64,000 bases of DNA from Clavaria fumosa (Eukaryota > Basidiomycota > Agaricomycetes > Agaricales > Clavariaceae): the NCBI GenBank assembly GCA_951802425.1, contig OX637798.1:620001-684000 (forward strand). Reading direction: 5' to 3'. Under the pieces are notes generated by a model that saw only the letters and a list, made by a program, of their open reading frames with translations, did no database searches and was not told the DNA's origin. The position numbers were made by a program, and so were the translations under genes. This document shows, one piece after another, positions 21,927-32,776 of the stretch. Numbering within the stretch: the stretch's first letter is position 1; every line of letters begins with the position of its first letter.

Positions 21927-22705
21927 TTGGGGGATCCCCCCAGACTGCCTCTGTTTCAGGCAGTAAACCACCGTATACCTTTGATAGATGAAAAGAAAGT
22001 CTATAACTATTACTTGCCTCAGTGTGCCAAGGCATTCAAGGAACAATTCCTTGAGAAAGTGAACTGTTACATTACTAATGGTTGGTGGGAGGCAGGAGCA
22101 GCATTGCAGGCAGCTCCTATGCTGTGTATACTGAAAAGCAGCCGGAACCCGCTGCTATGGACAGTTGTAGACTGCTGGAAACAGAATACGAACACTGTAC
22201 AGGATATTACCCCATTGCCTGATCAAGATCAGATCAGACAGGACATGGCTAGAGCTGCATATAGGTCAAAGATTGACCTATCAGATGTGTATGAACAAGT
22301 TAGCATAGAGCCTGAGGATGTGTGGAAGATGGCATTCATGACTGTCTTGGGCACCATGTTCTCACAGGTGATGCAGATAGGGGATTGTAATGCCCCTGCT
22401 ACCTTTCAGTGCCTGATGATGCACATATTTCATCATCAGCTGGGGAAGTACATGCATGTGCACTTAGACGATGTATTCATCTTCTCCAAGACCTTGGAGG
22501 ACCATGAGCATCACTTAGGGATGGTCTTTGAGACCCTCAAAGGTGCGAGCCTTTTCTTGAGCAAGAAAAAGTGCTCATTATATGCAAAGAGTGTAGACTG
22601 CTTAGGGCACATAATAGATGCCTGGGGAATCCATGTTACAGTGGATAAAATGGAAAAAATCTGTAATTGGAAAACACTGACAAGTGTTAACAAGGTGCAG
22701 AGGTC
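21927..22705 (+). pseudogene. Reverse transcriptase fragment of element D
   Basis: Shows palm-domain motifs: SKIDLSDVYEQVSIEPED (usually DLxxAYxQI), NAPATFQCLMMHIF, and HLDDVFIFSKTLEDH, where the catalytic box is HLDD in place of YxDD. LSKKKCSLYAKSVDCLGHII follows. Similarity to reverse transcriptase stops after VQRS near 22705, where unrelated sequence starts. Tyr to His in the active box and loss of RNase H and integrase make it inactive. Confidence 0.8.
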
Positions 22706-23163
22706 CCTGCAATGTAAACACCAAAGAAACATAAAACATAACACTGAAAGAAGACACAATGCAAGACTCACGATATGACACACAGCACACGACATGAGCA
22801 ACACCTGCCCATGCGCTCTGTCATGGCCCTATCCAGTTACCCAGCCACCTCCGAAACACCTGCAATTACCTCCAATACATCTCCGACGTATCTCCGCTCC
22901 AACTCTGGCACCCCCACTCCGACTCTGCCTTCTCTGCTCCGATTCCACTCCAACTCTGCTCTGGGGTCCGAAACTCCAGTCCGGACTTTTGTTGGACTTC
23001 GATATCGGTCTTTCGGACTGTATGGACTTTACTTCTAGCATGTTCCTTGGTGCTAGTCCACGGTTGGTAACCATTGGGATGATGCCCACTACCCATGGGA
23101 ACTTATTCTTTGTCTTACATGTATCACCTATGCCTTCCCACTCCTCAGGTGAAATTACTATGT
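22706..23163. other. Unassigned sequence left of element B
   Basis: No gene or known repeat is recognised. The last five bases (23159-23163, TATGT) are the left target duplication of element B. Confidence 0.4.
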
Positions 23164-23428
23164 TGTTAGGATTGCTTATGTAAGCCATCCCAAAGTGCAG
23201 TTGTGGAGAAACTGGGGAGGGTTGATTGGAAGGTCACATGACCTGTGGCTGGGTCGGATTATGTAATCATGTAAGATCACATGACCTGGGTCCGAGCGTG
23301 GGAACGCCGGCAAGTGCCGAAGCGTTCACTATAAGTACTTTCGCTTTTCCTTTTTTGTACTCTTTTCCCCTTATCTTAGTATTGTTGTCATGACCTTACG
23401 CTTGAGTTGTGTGAGACCCAGTCTGATA
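23164..23428 (+). repeat. 5' LTR of element B
   Basis: 265 bp from TGTTAGGATTGC to CAGTCTGATA. It is shorter than the right LTR by a ~27-bp gap near 23290. A segment TCTTAGTATT at 23374-23383 is complementary to the sequence just after the LTR. Confidence 0.9.
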
Positions 23429-23429
23429 T

Positions 23430-23439
23430 AATACTAAGA
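23430..23439 (+). other. Putative self-primer binding site of element B
   Basis: AATACTAAGA, two bases after the LTR, is the exact complement of TCTTAGTATT at 23374-23383 in the LTR. No tRNA-type TGG start is seen here. This fits Tf1-type self-priming, in which the 5' end of the RNA folds back on the primer site. Confidence 0.6.
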
Positions 23440-24002
23440 CCCGCCTGTCCGCCCTAGCCCCATGTCCTAACCTGGCTAGCCTGGACCCTTAATTTCAAAC
23501 TGTGACATGTTGTCACAGCTCAGCCCCTATCATCCTCTTCTCCTTTACCCTGCCTGCGGTGTGTAACAGAACCACGCAAAATTTTTACTGTGTGTAGATA
23601 CACGTGACCAGACCAGGAGGAAGTCAACTGTGACCCTCCCCAAGTGATACCGAGTGCCCAAGGCCCGGAACTTTGTTTTACAGCTACATACCAGTGAATC
23701 GTGTAGTGTACAGGGCAAGGAAAGGCCCCTACATAGTCTTTCTGTAGTTTCCTGGTCCAGTGGACAGGGCCCTTGCTCTGTGACCATTGTCAGAAGGGCG
23801 CACAGGCAACTCATTAGGAGTTGTGGAGCGACCACCTGGGACACCATTCAGGCCCCACGTTAACAAAAGTTTCATAGAATAAGAGTTCTATAGGTACATA
23901 AGTACACAGAAGAGCAGCCTAAGAGGACAGGACTGTTAAGAGATCGAAGAAATCCTGAGTGCCCAAGGCCCAGAACTTTATTTACAGTATCCAGGGCCTG
24001 TG
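23440..24002 (+). other. 5' untranslated leader of element B
   Basis: Leader between the primer site and gag. It is closely similar to the leaders of A (32127-32776, reverse strand) and C (57092-57661). No protein coding is seen. Confidence 0.6.
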
Positions 24003-24894
24003 ATGGCAGACCATGTCGCCCTGCCTGTAGCCCAACCTATGAGGCTTGACCTATCTGTTGCCCCCTTTGATGGGCAGAAAAGGAACTTCTGTACGTTCCT
24101 CTGATCACTTCGCCTCTTGTTTATGGCGAACCCAACTACCTATGCTACGGACCTGGTGAAGGTCCTCTTTGCTTTGAGCAAAATTACTGGAGATGGATTC
24201 GCTGCTGAATGAGCGAATATGAAAGTGGAAGAGATCCTGGGTAGTGGCAAGGCCGGAACCTGGGTGGAGTTTGTGGAGGAGACGAAGCAGGCATTTGATG
24301 ACCTGAACAACCGTGCGACTGCCCTTGCCGATATTGCAGGGTTGAAACAGGGTGCCATGACGGCACCAGAGTTCTTCATGAGATTCGAGACGCTGTTCCA
24401 ACAGGTGGAGTTGAGTGCAGAGAAGGACTCAGGAATCCTGGTCCATTGGCTGGAGTTGAACCTGAGTAGGAGGTTGGTGGAGAGGATCTATGGTGTCTCC
24501 CCGATGCCAGAGACTTATGGAGAATGGAAAGTGCTGGCAGAAAGACTGGATGCCCAGCAAAGGCAATTTGATGCAATAGTCATGGAACAGACACCACAAC
24601 CCATTGCAACCCCCGCGCGACCCACCGTGACCCTACCGCGACCCACCGTGACCGTTTCATGACCTCTTGTGACCCCTCTGCTGTGTACTCTGGATGTGGC
24701 CATGGCCCGAGGATGGGCCCCCGCTGATGAGAGACATTGTTTCCGATGCCACCAGACTGGCCATGCTGTCCGTTTCTGCCCCCTGCCTGATACACGTCTG
24801 CAGGTCCCAAGGGCCCAAACCCGGGCAGCACCATGTGCCCCCCAAATGGCGGAGGGATATGAGAAAGAGATTGCATGGCTCTGAGCCTGCATAG
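24003..24894 (+). pseudogene. Gag of element B, broken
   Basis: Starts MADHVALPVA and follows the gag of element A: LSVAPFDGQKRNFCTFL, a stop (TGA for CGA) before LRLLFMANP, then ALSKITGDGFAAE, a second stop, and the core to VERIYGVSPMPETYGEW. The zinc knuckle lies in another frame near 24735 (CFRCHQTGHAVRFC). Several nonsense and frameshift changes make it non-functional. Confidence 0.8.
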
Positions 24895-24962
24895 AGCTGT
24901 GTGAGAGAGAGAGGAGGACTCCCACTGGGGAGAAGAAGTGTGCCAGCCCCCTTTCCATCCCT

Positions 24963-27185
24963 GTGCCTGCTGCAAGTATACCCCAATATACCATCTTGCA
25001 GCAGAGACATACCCGAATTGGGGCTGAGGTGAAGGAGGAAGTGAGACTGGCAGAGTGCCTAACCAGAGTGCAGCCAGAAGTGCGGAAACATGTGCCACAA
25101 GAGCTAGCCATCCAGGTGCACTTGGAGGCTTTCAGCACTGGCAAAGGGACCACAATAAAGGCCCTTGTTGACTCAGGGTGCACCAACTGCTTCATGGATT
25201 TGGAGTGGGCAAAAGGAGTGGGACTGGAGCCATCTCTCCTGCTGAACCCAATCACCATGTATAATGTGGATGGGACGCAGAACAGGAATGGAAAGGTCTG
25301 GTATGGGATAGAGGTGCTGGTGAGAGTTGGTGACCACCAGGAGCGGATCCACTTTCTGCTGGGAAAGACCCAGTCCCACAAGGTCATCCTTGGGCATGAC
25401 TGGCTCAAGTGGCATAACCTGGATATTGACTGGCAGAAGGCAGAGCTGAGCCTTACCCGCTGCCCCCCACAGTGTTCCCCATCCCCTCGAGCCTCTGCAC
25501 CCCTGAAAATGAGTACCCTCGCATCCACGAGTATTCTGGACACCCGTTTTCCCAATTCTGGCCCTACCCCCGATTGGCCCAGCCGCTACCCTTTGGTGTT
25601 TAGTGAAGCGAAGTGGGATGAACTTCCCTGCTCCCAACCAGACTTCGATATTAAGATTGAGTTCAAAAAGGACCCTGAGCACCTCTCCTCCAAGCTGTAT
25701 TCTTTGACACAGCAGGAGATGGTGGAGATGAACTGTTGGGTGGATGAGCAGCTTGCTTCTGGATGAATCCAGCCCTTGAAATCCCCGTATGCCAGCCCCT
25801 TCTTCTTCAAACATGAGAAGGACAAACTGCGGCCAATCATCGACTACTCGAGGCTGAATGCACACCTGATCAAGGACAAGTACCCCCTCCCCCACATCCG
25901 AGACACAGTGGATGTGCTTAAAGGAGCGTCGATCTACTCTAAGATTGATGCAAAGGGAGGTTTCCCATCTATGCAGGTCTGGCCCGAGCACCAGCACCGC
26001 TGCGCCTTCCTGACACCCTGTGGACTCTTCGAACCAGCTGTCATGTGGTTTGGACTGCAGAATGCCCCTGCTACCTTCCAACGCTTCATGAATCATGTGT
26101 TGAGGGAGGAGATTGCAGGAGGACATGTGAGGGCCTATGTGGATGATGTCATTGTGTTTGCAGAGGACTTGGCTACACACCGGTACTGGATGGATCAGGT
26201 CTTGAGGAAGTTTGGAGAGAATGGGTTGTGTCTCAAACTCAGTAAATGCGAGTTTGAGAAGAGTGAGATCATCTTCCTGGGGATGAAGATCTCCCACAAC
26301 AGACTAGAGCATGATCCGGCCAAGGGTGTGGCAGTCCGAGATTGGCCACGTCCTAAGAATGTGAAGGATGTCCAGAGGTTCAATGGGATGCTGAACTACC
26401 TCCGCCAGCACATCCCGAATCTTTCTGCCCAGGCAAAGCCACTCTTCTGGCTGACTGGGAATGTTCCATGGAAATGGGAGGAGGAGGAGGAAGCAGCCTT
26501 CCGAGATCTCCGCCAGGCACTCATATCGGCCCCGGTCTTGGCTCTGCCTCAGGACAAAGGGAGATGGAAGGTAGAGACAGATGCAAGCAACCTGGCAACT
26601 GGTGGAGTGCTCTCGCAGCAGCAGACGGATGGAACCTGGAGAGTTGTTGACTATATCTCCAAGGCCCTCACTGCAGCTGAGAAGAACTACAATGTGTATG
26701 ACAAGGAGTTCTTGGCTGTGATTCGGGCACTTCGCGAGTGGTGAGCATACCTCATTGGAGCAGAGGAGATGATCGAGATCTGGACAGACCATGCAAACCT
26801 CCAGTACTTCCGGAAGCCCCAGAAGTTGAAGCCGAGGCAGGTTCGTTGGGTTGGAGAGCTCCAGTGCTTTGACTTTGAGATAAAGTATCACACTGGCAAG
26901 TCGAATACAAAGGCAGATGCACTCTCCCAGAGACCGGACTATGGAGAGATGGTGGAGGAGGATGCACCGGTGCAGGTTTTCCTGGAAACGGAAGTCCGTG
27001 TGTCATTCACATTGGAAATGGAGACGCTACTCCAGAAAAATAGCGCAGTACACATACAGAAGCCGGAGGAGCTTGATGATGAGTGGACACAAGATCGTGC
27101 TGGACTCTGGTGAAAGGGGATAGTCACTTGGGTCCCCCTAGGAGCTCGTGAGGCCATTCTCGAGTTTGAGCATGACCTCCCTGCT
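24963..27185 (+). pseudogene. Pol of element B, N-terminal part (protease, RT, RNase H)
   Basis: Retropepsin LVDSGCTNCFMD near 25170; reverse transcriptase with SKIDAKGGFPSM and the intact catalytic AYVDDVIVF near 26140; RNase H ETDASNLATGGVL near 26575; the start of the integrase (HDLP) reaches 27185, where element A is inserted. In-frame stops at about 25764 (TGA for CGA after LASG), 26742 and 27111 break the polyprotein. Apart from these it is collinear with pol of A, to which it is very similar. Confidence 0.88.
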
Positions 27186-27490
27186 TGTCAGACTTAGTCT
27201 CACGGTTCACACAACTTAACGTAAGGTCGATGATGACGATACTAACATAAGGGGAAAAGGGTACAAGTAAGAAAGCGACGTAGTATATATAGCGAGAGGT
27301 TCGGGAGTTGCCGGCGTTCCCACGCTCGGACCCCGTGCGTCACGTGATGCGTCCAGGCCCGGGTCACGTGATGTTCCCATTATGTAAGCCACCACCCGTT
27401 CGGGTCACGTGACTCGTGCGCAAACTTCCCGCAACTCTCTTGCAATCCTTTCTTGGCCTTTCCAACCTGCTTATGTAAGCGATCCTGACA
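27186..27490 (-). repeat. 3' LTR of element A
   Basis: 305 bp, ends TGTCAG and CTGACA. Read on the minus strand it has TATATATA (27284-27291), the likely TATA box of the LTR promoter. Confidence 0.95.
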
Positions 27491-27501
27491 TCACCCCCCT
27501 C

Positions 27502-30500
27502 TTAAGGCTGGGCGTCTCGACCTGCCAACTTCGCCTTGTCAGGGTATTGCTGGAAGAAGTCCTGGAGCAACAGTGCAACGTTAGTGAGGTTGCGACGAGG
27601 TTCCCAGGTGTTCTCCTCTGCAGGGTATCCTAACCACTTCACCAAATACTTCACTCCCCGTCCAACCTTCTTGACATCAAGAATTTCCTCCACCTCATAC
27701 TCCAAGTGGTCATCGTCAATCGTGGGGGGTGGGGGTGGAGGCAAGTTCTGGGAAGGGAAAGAGGGAGCAATATACGGGGTGAGTAGCAACTCATTGAAAA
27801 CCCGGTGAATGCGCCATGCTCGGGGGAGCTTGAGTCGGTATGCTGCTGGTCCAACCTTCTCTTCGATGGTGAAGGGTCCAGCCCGCTTGTTATCAAGCTT
27901 CTTGGATGGTCGATCCATTTTCAGGTTCTGGGTATCCAGCCAGACTAAGTCCCCCTTTGAGTATTTACGACTCGGGCGCTTTCCTTTATCATAGCTAGCC
28001 TTCATCGCATCTGCCGCCTTCCCCATTGCATCCCTGGCTGCTCTTCGGGATTCCGTGAGCTTGGCCATCCACTCATCTGCTGCAGGGTTCACTTCAGAGG
28101 GCGGCCGGATACCACCATTCCAAGGGTGCCGGCCATACTCCAGATAGAAAGGTGTGAATCCAGTGGCTGAGTGCTCACGGTTATTGAGCGCGAATTCGGC
28201 TGTGGATAGCCACTCTGCCCAATCATCCTGCAGATGGTCAACATAGGCCCGGAGATACACTTCAACCTCCTGATTGACCCGCTCTGTCTGTCCATCTGTT
28301 TGTGGGTGGAAGGCAGTGCTCGGGTTCGCCTTAACTCCAATCATCCCATAAAACTCCCTCATGAATCTGGACACAAATTGGGTTCCCCGGTCACTCACAA
28401 CTTTCTGCGGGACTCCATGGTCGCGGAAGACCCGGTCTCGAAGGATCCGAGCAGCACCAAGTCCCGTGAGGTCAAGGCCAATAGCTTCGATGAGAGTTCG
28501 TTTCGTAAACTTGTCGACAATGACAAGGATCGCATTGTGACCACGTGAGAGGGGGAAAGGTCCAACAATGTCCCAAGAGATGACTGCCCAGGGGCTCTCA
28601 GGGACAGGGTGCGGATGGAGTGGAGCGGCGCGCCTGGTACGATCAGGCTTGATTCGTTGGCATGTCTCACATCCACCTGCATACCGATTGGAATCCTTCA
28701 CCATGCCCACCCACCAATAGGACCTCAGCAGAGCCGCCCTCAGTTTCCGTGGACCAGGGTGTCCTGCGATGGGGAGGTCATGCTCAAAGGTGAGCACTGC
28801 CTCACGTGCTTCTGGGGGCACCCAAGTGATTTCTGCCTTCCGCCAGAGTCCCATCCGATCTCTCATCCACTCATCATCAAGCTCCTCCGGCTTCTGCACA
28901 TATACCGCACTGTTTTTCTGGAGTAGCGTCTCCATCTCCGATGTGAACGATGTGCGGGTCTCAGCCTCTGGGAAGACCTGTACTGGTGCATCCTCCTCCA
29001 CCATCTCTCCATAGTCTGGCCTCCGTGAGAGTGCATCTGCTTTTGTGTTTGACTTCCCAGTACGGTACTTGATCTTGAAGTCAAAGCACTGGAGCTCTCC
29101 AACCCAACGGACCTGCCTCGGTTTCAACTTCTGGGGCTTCCGGAAGTACTGGAGGTTAGCATGGTCCGTCCAGATTTCGATAGTCTCTTCCACCCCAATC
29201 AGGTAAGCCCGCCACTCGCGTAGTGCCCGGATTACAGCCAGGAACTCCTTGTCGTACACATCGTAATTCTTCTCAGCTGCAGTGAGGGCTTTGGAGATGT
29301 AGTCTACAACTCTCCAAGTCCCATCCACCTGCTGCTGTGAGAGAACTCCTCCAGTCGCCAAGTTGCTCGCATCTGTTTCTACCTTCCATCTCCCTTTGTC
29401 TTGTGGTAGAGCCAAGACCGGGGCTGATACTAGCGCCAGGCGGAGATCTTGGAAGGCTGCTTCCTCCTCCTCCTCCCATCTCCACGGGACTTTCCCTGTC
29501 AGCCGGAAGAGTGGTTTTGCCCGGGCAGAGAGATTTGGGATGTGCCGGCGGAGGTAGTTCAGCATCCCATTGAATCTTTGTACCTCTTTCACATTTTTCG
29601 GTCTGGGCCAGTTACGGATCGCTGCGCCTTTAGCTGGGTCATGCTCTAGACGGTTGTGGGAGATCTTCATCCCCAGGAAGAAAACCTCACTCTTCTCGAA
29701 CTCGCACTTGCTGAGTCTGAGACACAGGCCATTCTCCCCAAACTTCTTCAAGACCCAATCCATCCAATACCGATGTGTAGCCAAATCCTCTGCAAACACT
29801 ATAACATCATCGACATAGGCTCGGACATGCCCCCCTGCAATCTCTTCTCTCAACACATGGTTCATGAAGCGCTGGAAGGTTGCAGGCGCATTCTGCAGCC
29901 CAAACCACATAACTGCCGGTTCGAAGAGTCCACGGGGCGTTAGGAAAGCACAGCGGTGCTGATGTTCTGGCCAGACCTGCATCGATGGGAAACCTCCCTT
30001 CGCATCAATCTTGGAATAGATGGTCGCCCCCTTTAACACATCCACAGTGTCTCGTATGAGGGGGAGGGGGTACTTGTCTTTGATTAGATACGAGTTCAGC
30101 CTAGAGTAATCGATAATCGGCCGCAGCTTGTCCTTCTCACGTTTGAAGAAGAAGGGGCTCGCGTACGGGGACTTCGAAGGTCGGATTCGTCCAGAAGCTA
30201 GCTGCTCATCCACCCAGCGATTCATTTCCACCATCTCTTCTCGCGTCAGAGAGTATAGCTTAGAGGAGAGGTGTCCAGGGTCTGTTTTAAACTCGATTTT
30301 GATATCAAAGTCAGGGCGGGAGCGGGGGAGCTCATCCCACTTTGCTTCACTAAAAACCAAAGGGTAGCGGCTGGGCCAATCAGGGGTAGGGCCAGTGTTG
30401 GGAAAACGGGTGTCCGGGATACTGGCCGAGGCCAGGGTACTTGCTTTTGGTGGACCTGAGGGTCGAACAGGGGACCGGTGGCTGTGTGGGGAGGAGGCAC

Positions 30501-31125
30501 AGTAGTTGGGGCAGCGGGTGAGCCTTACTTCAGCTTTCACCCAGTCAATCTCTGGATTATGACGCTTTAGCCAATCATGCCCAAGGATCGCCGTGTGGGA
30601 CTGAGTCTTCCCTAGCAGGAAGTGGATCCGCTCCTGGTGGTCGCCAACCGTCACAAGCAGCTCCATCCCATACCGGATCTTACCATCTCTGTTCTGTGTT
30701 CCATCCACATTATACATGGTGATTGGATTCAGCAAGGGAGATGGTTCCAATCCCACTTTTTTCGCCCACTCCAAGTCCATAAAGCAGTTGGTGCAGCCTG
30801 AGTCGACAAGGGCTTTCGTAGTTGCCCCTTTGCCAGTGCTGAGAGCCTCCAGGTGCACCTGGATGGAGAGCTCTCGGGGCATACGCAATAGGGTGTCCTT
30901 CAGCACCTCTGCAAGGTGCTTTGTTGGCTCCACTTGGCTGCTAGTCCCCTTTTCTCTTTTCGGTATTTCACTTTTAGCGGTTTCCGTTTCCGCTTTGTCC
31001 TTCACCTCAGCCCCAATCCGGGTGTGTCTCCGCTGCAAGATAGTGTATTTTGGGATACTAGCTGCGGGTACAGGGACGGGAGGGGGGCTGGGATATCTAC
31101 TCCTGAGACTCCAGTTCGGACTCAC
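27502..31125 (-). CDS. Pol polyprotein of chromovirus A
   Basis: An uninterrupted frame of 1,207 codons. Domains in order: retropepsin (LVDSGCTNCFMD); reverse transcriptase (KLRPIIDYSRLN, YSKIDAKGGFPSM, catalytic AYVDDVIVF); RNase H (ETDASNLATGGVL); integrase with an HHCC zinc finger (HDLPIAGHPG to CETCQRIKP) and D,D-35-E core (WDIVGPFPLSRG, STAFHPQTDGQTERVNQEVE); and a C-terminal chromodomain (YLVKWLGYPAEENTWEP), which defines chromoviruses and directs integration to modified chromatin. The frame begins at 31125 without an ATG and is -1 relative to gag, whose stop it overlaps. It is therefore probably made as a Gag-Pol fusion by frameshifting, or by reinitiation. All catalytic residues checked are present. 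Confidence 0.95.
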   Translation of the reverse strand: MSPNWSLRSRYPSPPPVPVPAASIPKYTILQRRHTRIGAEVKDKAETETAKSEIPKREKGTSSQVEPTKHLAEVLKDTLLRMPRELSIQVHLEALSTGKGATTKALVDSGCTNCFMDLEWAKKVGLEPSPLLNPITMYNVDGTQNRDGKIRYGMELLVTVGDHQERIHFLLGKTQSHTAILGHDWLKRHNPEIDWVKAEVRLTRCPNYCASSPHSHRSPVRPSGPPKASTLASASIPDTRFPNTGPTPDWPSRYPLVFSEAKWDELPRSRPDFDIKIEFKTDPGHLSSKLYSLTREEMVEMNRWVDEQLASGRIRPSKSPYASPFFFKREKDKLRPIIDYSRLNSYLIKDKYPLPLIRDTVDVLKGATIYSKIDAKGGFPSMQVWPEHQHRCAFLTPRGLFEPAVMWFGLQNAPATFQRFMNHVLREEIAGGHVRAYVDDVIVFAEDLATHRYWMDWVLKKFGENGLCLRLSKCEFEKSEVFFLGMKISHNRLEHDPAKGAAIRNWPRPKNVKEVQRFNGMLNYLRRHIPNLSARAKPLFRLTGKVPWRWEEEEEAAFQDLRLALVSAPVLALPQDKGRWKVETDASNLATGGVLSQQQVDGTWRVVDYISKALTAAEKNYDVYDKEFLAVIRALREWRAYLIGVEETIEIWTDHANLQYFRKPQKLKPRQVRWVGELQCFDFKIKYRTGKSNTKADALSRRPDYGEMVEEDAPVQVFPEAETRTSFTSEMETLLQKNSAVYVQKPEELDDEWMRDRMGLWRKAEITWVPPEAREAVLTFEHDLPIAGHPGPRKLRAALLRSYWWVGMVKDSNRYAGGCETCQRIKPDRTRRAAPLHPHPVPESPWAVISWDIVGPFPLSRGHNAILVIVDKFTKRTLIEAIGLDLTGLGAARILRDRVFRDHGVPQKVVSDRGTQFVSRFMREFYGMIGVKANPSTAFHPQTDGQTERVNQEVEVYLRAYVDHLQDDWAEWLSTAEFALNNREHSATGFTPFYLEYGRHPWNGGIRPPSEVNPAADEWMAKLTESRRAARDAMGKAADAMKASYDKGKRPSRKYSKGDLVWLDTQNLKMDRPSKKLDNKRAGPFTIEEKVGPAAYRLKLPRAWRIHRVFNELLLTPYIAPSFPSQNLPPPPPPTIDDDHLEYEVEEILDVKKVGRGVKYLVKWLGYPAEENTWEPRRNLTNVALLLQDFFQQYPDKAKLAGRDAQP

Positions 31126-32126
31126 TGGGCCTCGTCTCCAAAATCCGGCTCTTCAACAGGAGCCCTCTTCTCTCTCTCGAGCAAATCCAGGCGGTCTCGG
31201 AGCAGTGCGATCTCGTTCTCATAGTCCTCTGCACTACGTGCCTGGCTTTCCACGGCGCGGATCTGCGGCCTCGGGATATGCGGACGTGTGTCCTGGAGCT
31301 GGCAGTCTCTCACCATGTGACCAGCTTGGCCACATCGGAAGCAGGTGCGCAACACTCCAGGGGCACGGGCACGATCCACCACCATGGCATCACCGGCATT
31401 GGTGGGACGCGGCATGGTGGGAGGGGCAGGGGTGCGGGCCAGAGGCTGGGCCAGGAAGGGACGGGGGGCTGGGGCGAAGCGGGTTTGTTGAGGGAGGGGG
31501 CGGCTGGTTGCGGGCAGAGCAGGACGCACAGAGTTCTGTTGTGCGATGACTCCGTCGAGGCGATGCTGCTGAGCATCTAGCTTTTCGGCAAGTGCCTTCC
31601 ACTGCACGTAGGTCTCTGGCATTGGCGAAACACCATAGACCTTTCCCACTAGCCTCCTGCTCAGATTCGACTCCAGCCAATGGACCAGGATGTCCGAATT
31701 GGCCACTTCTGTCATCCCTGCTCTTCGGAACATTGTTTCGAACTTTGCGAAGAACTCAGGTGCCGTCATGACACCCTGTTTCAACTTTGCAATATCTGCG
31801 AGGGCAGTCGCACGGTCGTTCGGGTCATCGAACGCTCGCTTCATCTCTTCCACAAATTCTGCCCAGGTTCCAACCTCGTTGTTACCCAGGATTTCCTCTC
31901 CCTTCACATTTGCCCATTCTGCGGCAAACCCCTCACCAGTAATTTTGCTGAGGGTGTAGAGGACCTTTGCCAGGTCCGTGGCATAGATTATCGGATTCGC
32001 CATAAACAGGAGGCGGAGCGACCGGAGGAATGTACGGAAATTTCTTTTTTGCCCATCGAATGGGGCGACGACTAAATCCAGCCTCGTGGCATGGACTTCA
32101 GGCGGGGCGACGTGGTCAGCCATCAC
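31122..32126 (-). CDS. Gag of chromovirus A
   Basis: 334 residues, starting MMADHVAPPEV. The capsid-like core runs from VAPFDGQKRNFRTFL through WAEFVEEMKRAF and LVHWLESNLSRRLV. A CCHC zinc knuckle (CFRCGQAGHMVRDC) sits near residue 260, then a short coiled coil rich in Glu and Arg. It forms the virus-like particle and binds the element RNA. The stop codon at 31124-31122 overlaps the start of the pol frame. Confidence 0.95.
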   Translation of the reverse strand: MMADHVAPPEVHATRLDLVVAPFDGQKRNFRTFLRSLRLLFMANPIIYATDLAKVLYTLSKITGEGFAAEWANVKGEEILGNNEVGTWAEFVEEMKRAFDDPNDRATALADIAKLKQGVMTAPEFFAKFETMFRRAGMTEVANSDILVHWLESNLSRRLVGKVYGVSPMPETYVQWKALAEKLDAQQHRLDGVIAQQNSVRPALPATSRPLPQQTRFAPAPRPFLAQPLARTPAPPTMPRPTNAGDAMVVDRARAPGVLRTCFRCGQAGHMVRDCQLQDTRPHIPRPQIRAVESQARSAEDYENEIALLRDRLDLLEREKRAPVEEPDFGDEAQ

Positions 32127-32764
32127 AGACCCTGGTGGTGGTGATGGGGTTTCGGGGACGTCGGTAACAGGGGAATCGGGGGGGAGCTGGGCTCGACCCG
32201 GTCTCGGACGCAGACGCTGTAAATAGAATTCCGGGCCTTGGGCACTCAGGATTTCTTCGATCTCTTAGCAGTCCTGTCCTCTCAGGCTGCTCTCTATGTA
32301 TCTAGGTACTTATAGAACTCTTATTCTATAAAACTTGTTGCTAGCGTGGGGCCCAAATGGTGTCCCAGGTGGTCACTCCACAACTCCTAGTGAGTTGCCC
32401 GTGTGCCCTTCTGACAATGGTCACAGAGCAAGGGCCCTGTCCACTGGACCAGGAAACTACAGAAAAACTATGTATAGGGCCTTTCCGTGCCCTGTACACT
32501 ACACGATTCACTGGTACGTAGCTGTAAAGCAAAGTTCCGGGCCTTTGGCACTCGGTGTCTCTTGGGGAGGGTCACAGTAGACTTCCTCTGGGTCTGGTCA
32601 CGTGTATCTACACACAGTAAAAATTTCACACGGTTCTGTTGCACACCGTGGGCAGGGTAAAGAGAAAGAGGATGAGGGGGATAAGCTGTCACAGAGTGTG
32701 ACAGTTTGAGATAGGGGTCCAGGCTAGCCGGGTTAGGACACGGGGCTAGGGCAGACAGGGGTTG
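32127..32764 (-). other. 5' leader of element A
   Basis: Untranslated leader of about 640 nt between the primer site and gag. It includes a block also present in B (23640-23990) and C (57290-57660). No open frame of note on the sense strand. Confidence 0.6.
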
Positions 32765-32774
32765 ATGTTAGTAT
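32765..32774 (-). other. Putative self-primer binding site of element A
   Basis: On the minus strand it reads ATACTAACAT, two bases after the 5' LTR, and is fully complementary to ATGTTAGTAT within the LTR (32839-32830), about 40 nt downstream of the TATA box where transcription would start. Confidence 0.65.
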
Positions 32775-32776
32775 TG

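Larger units (their letters stand above)
18699..22705 (+). mobile_element. Ty3/gypsy-type relic D, truncated in reverse transcriptase
   Basis: A 5' LTR-like block, then gag, zinc knuckle, protease and reverse transcriptase pieces in Ty3 order, all on +. The similarity ends inside the connection region after the reverse transcriptase near 22705. No RNase H, integrase or 3' LTR follows. Its gag and protease do not resemble those of elements A-C, so it is a different lineage. Many in-frame stops between 20040 and 20490 show long decay. Confidence 0.75.

Noticed and set aside
30716..31549. 277-codon + strand frame
   Set aside because: Antisense shadow of pol and gag of element A.
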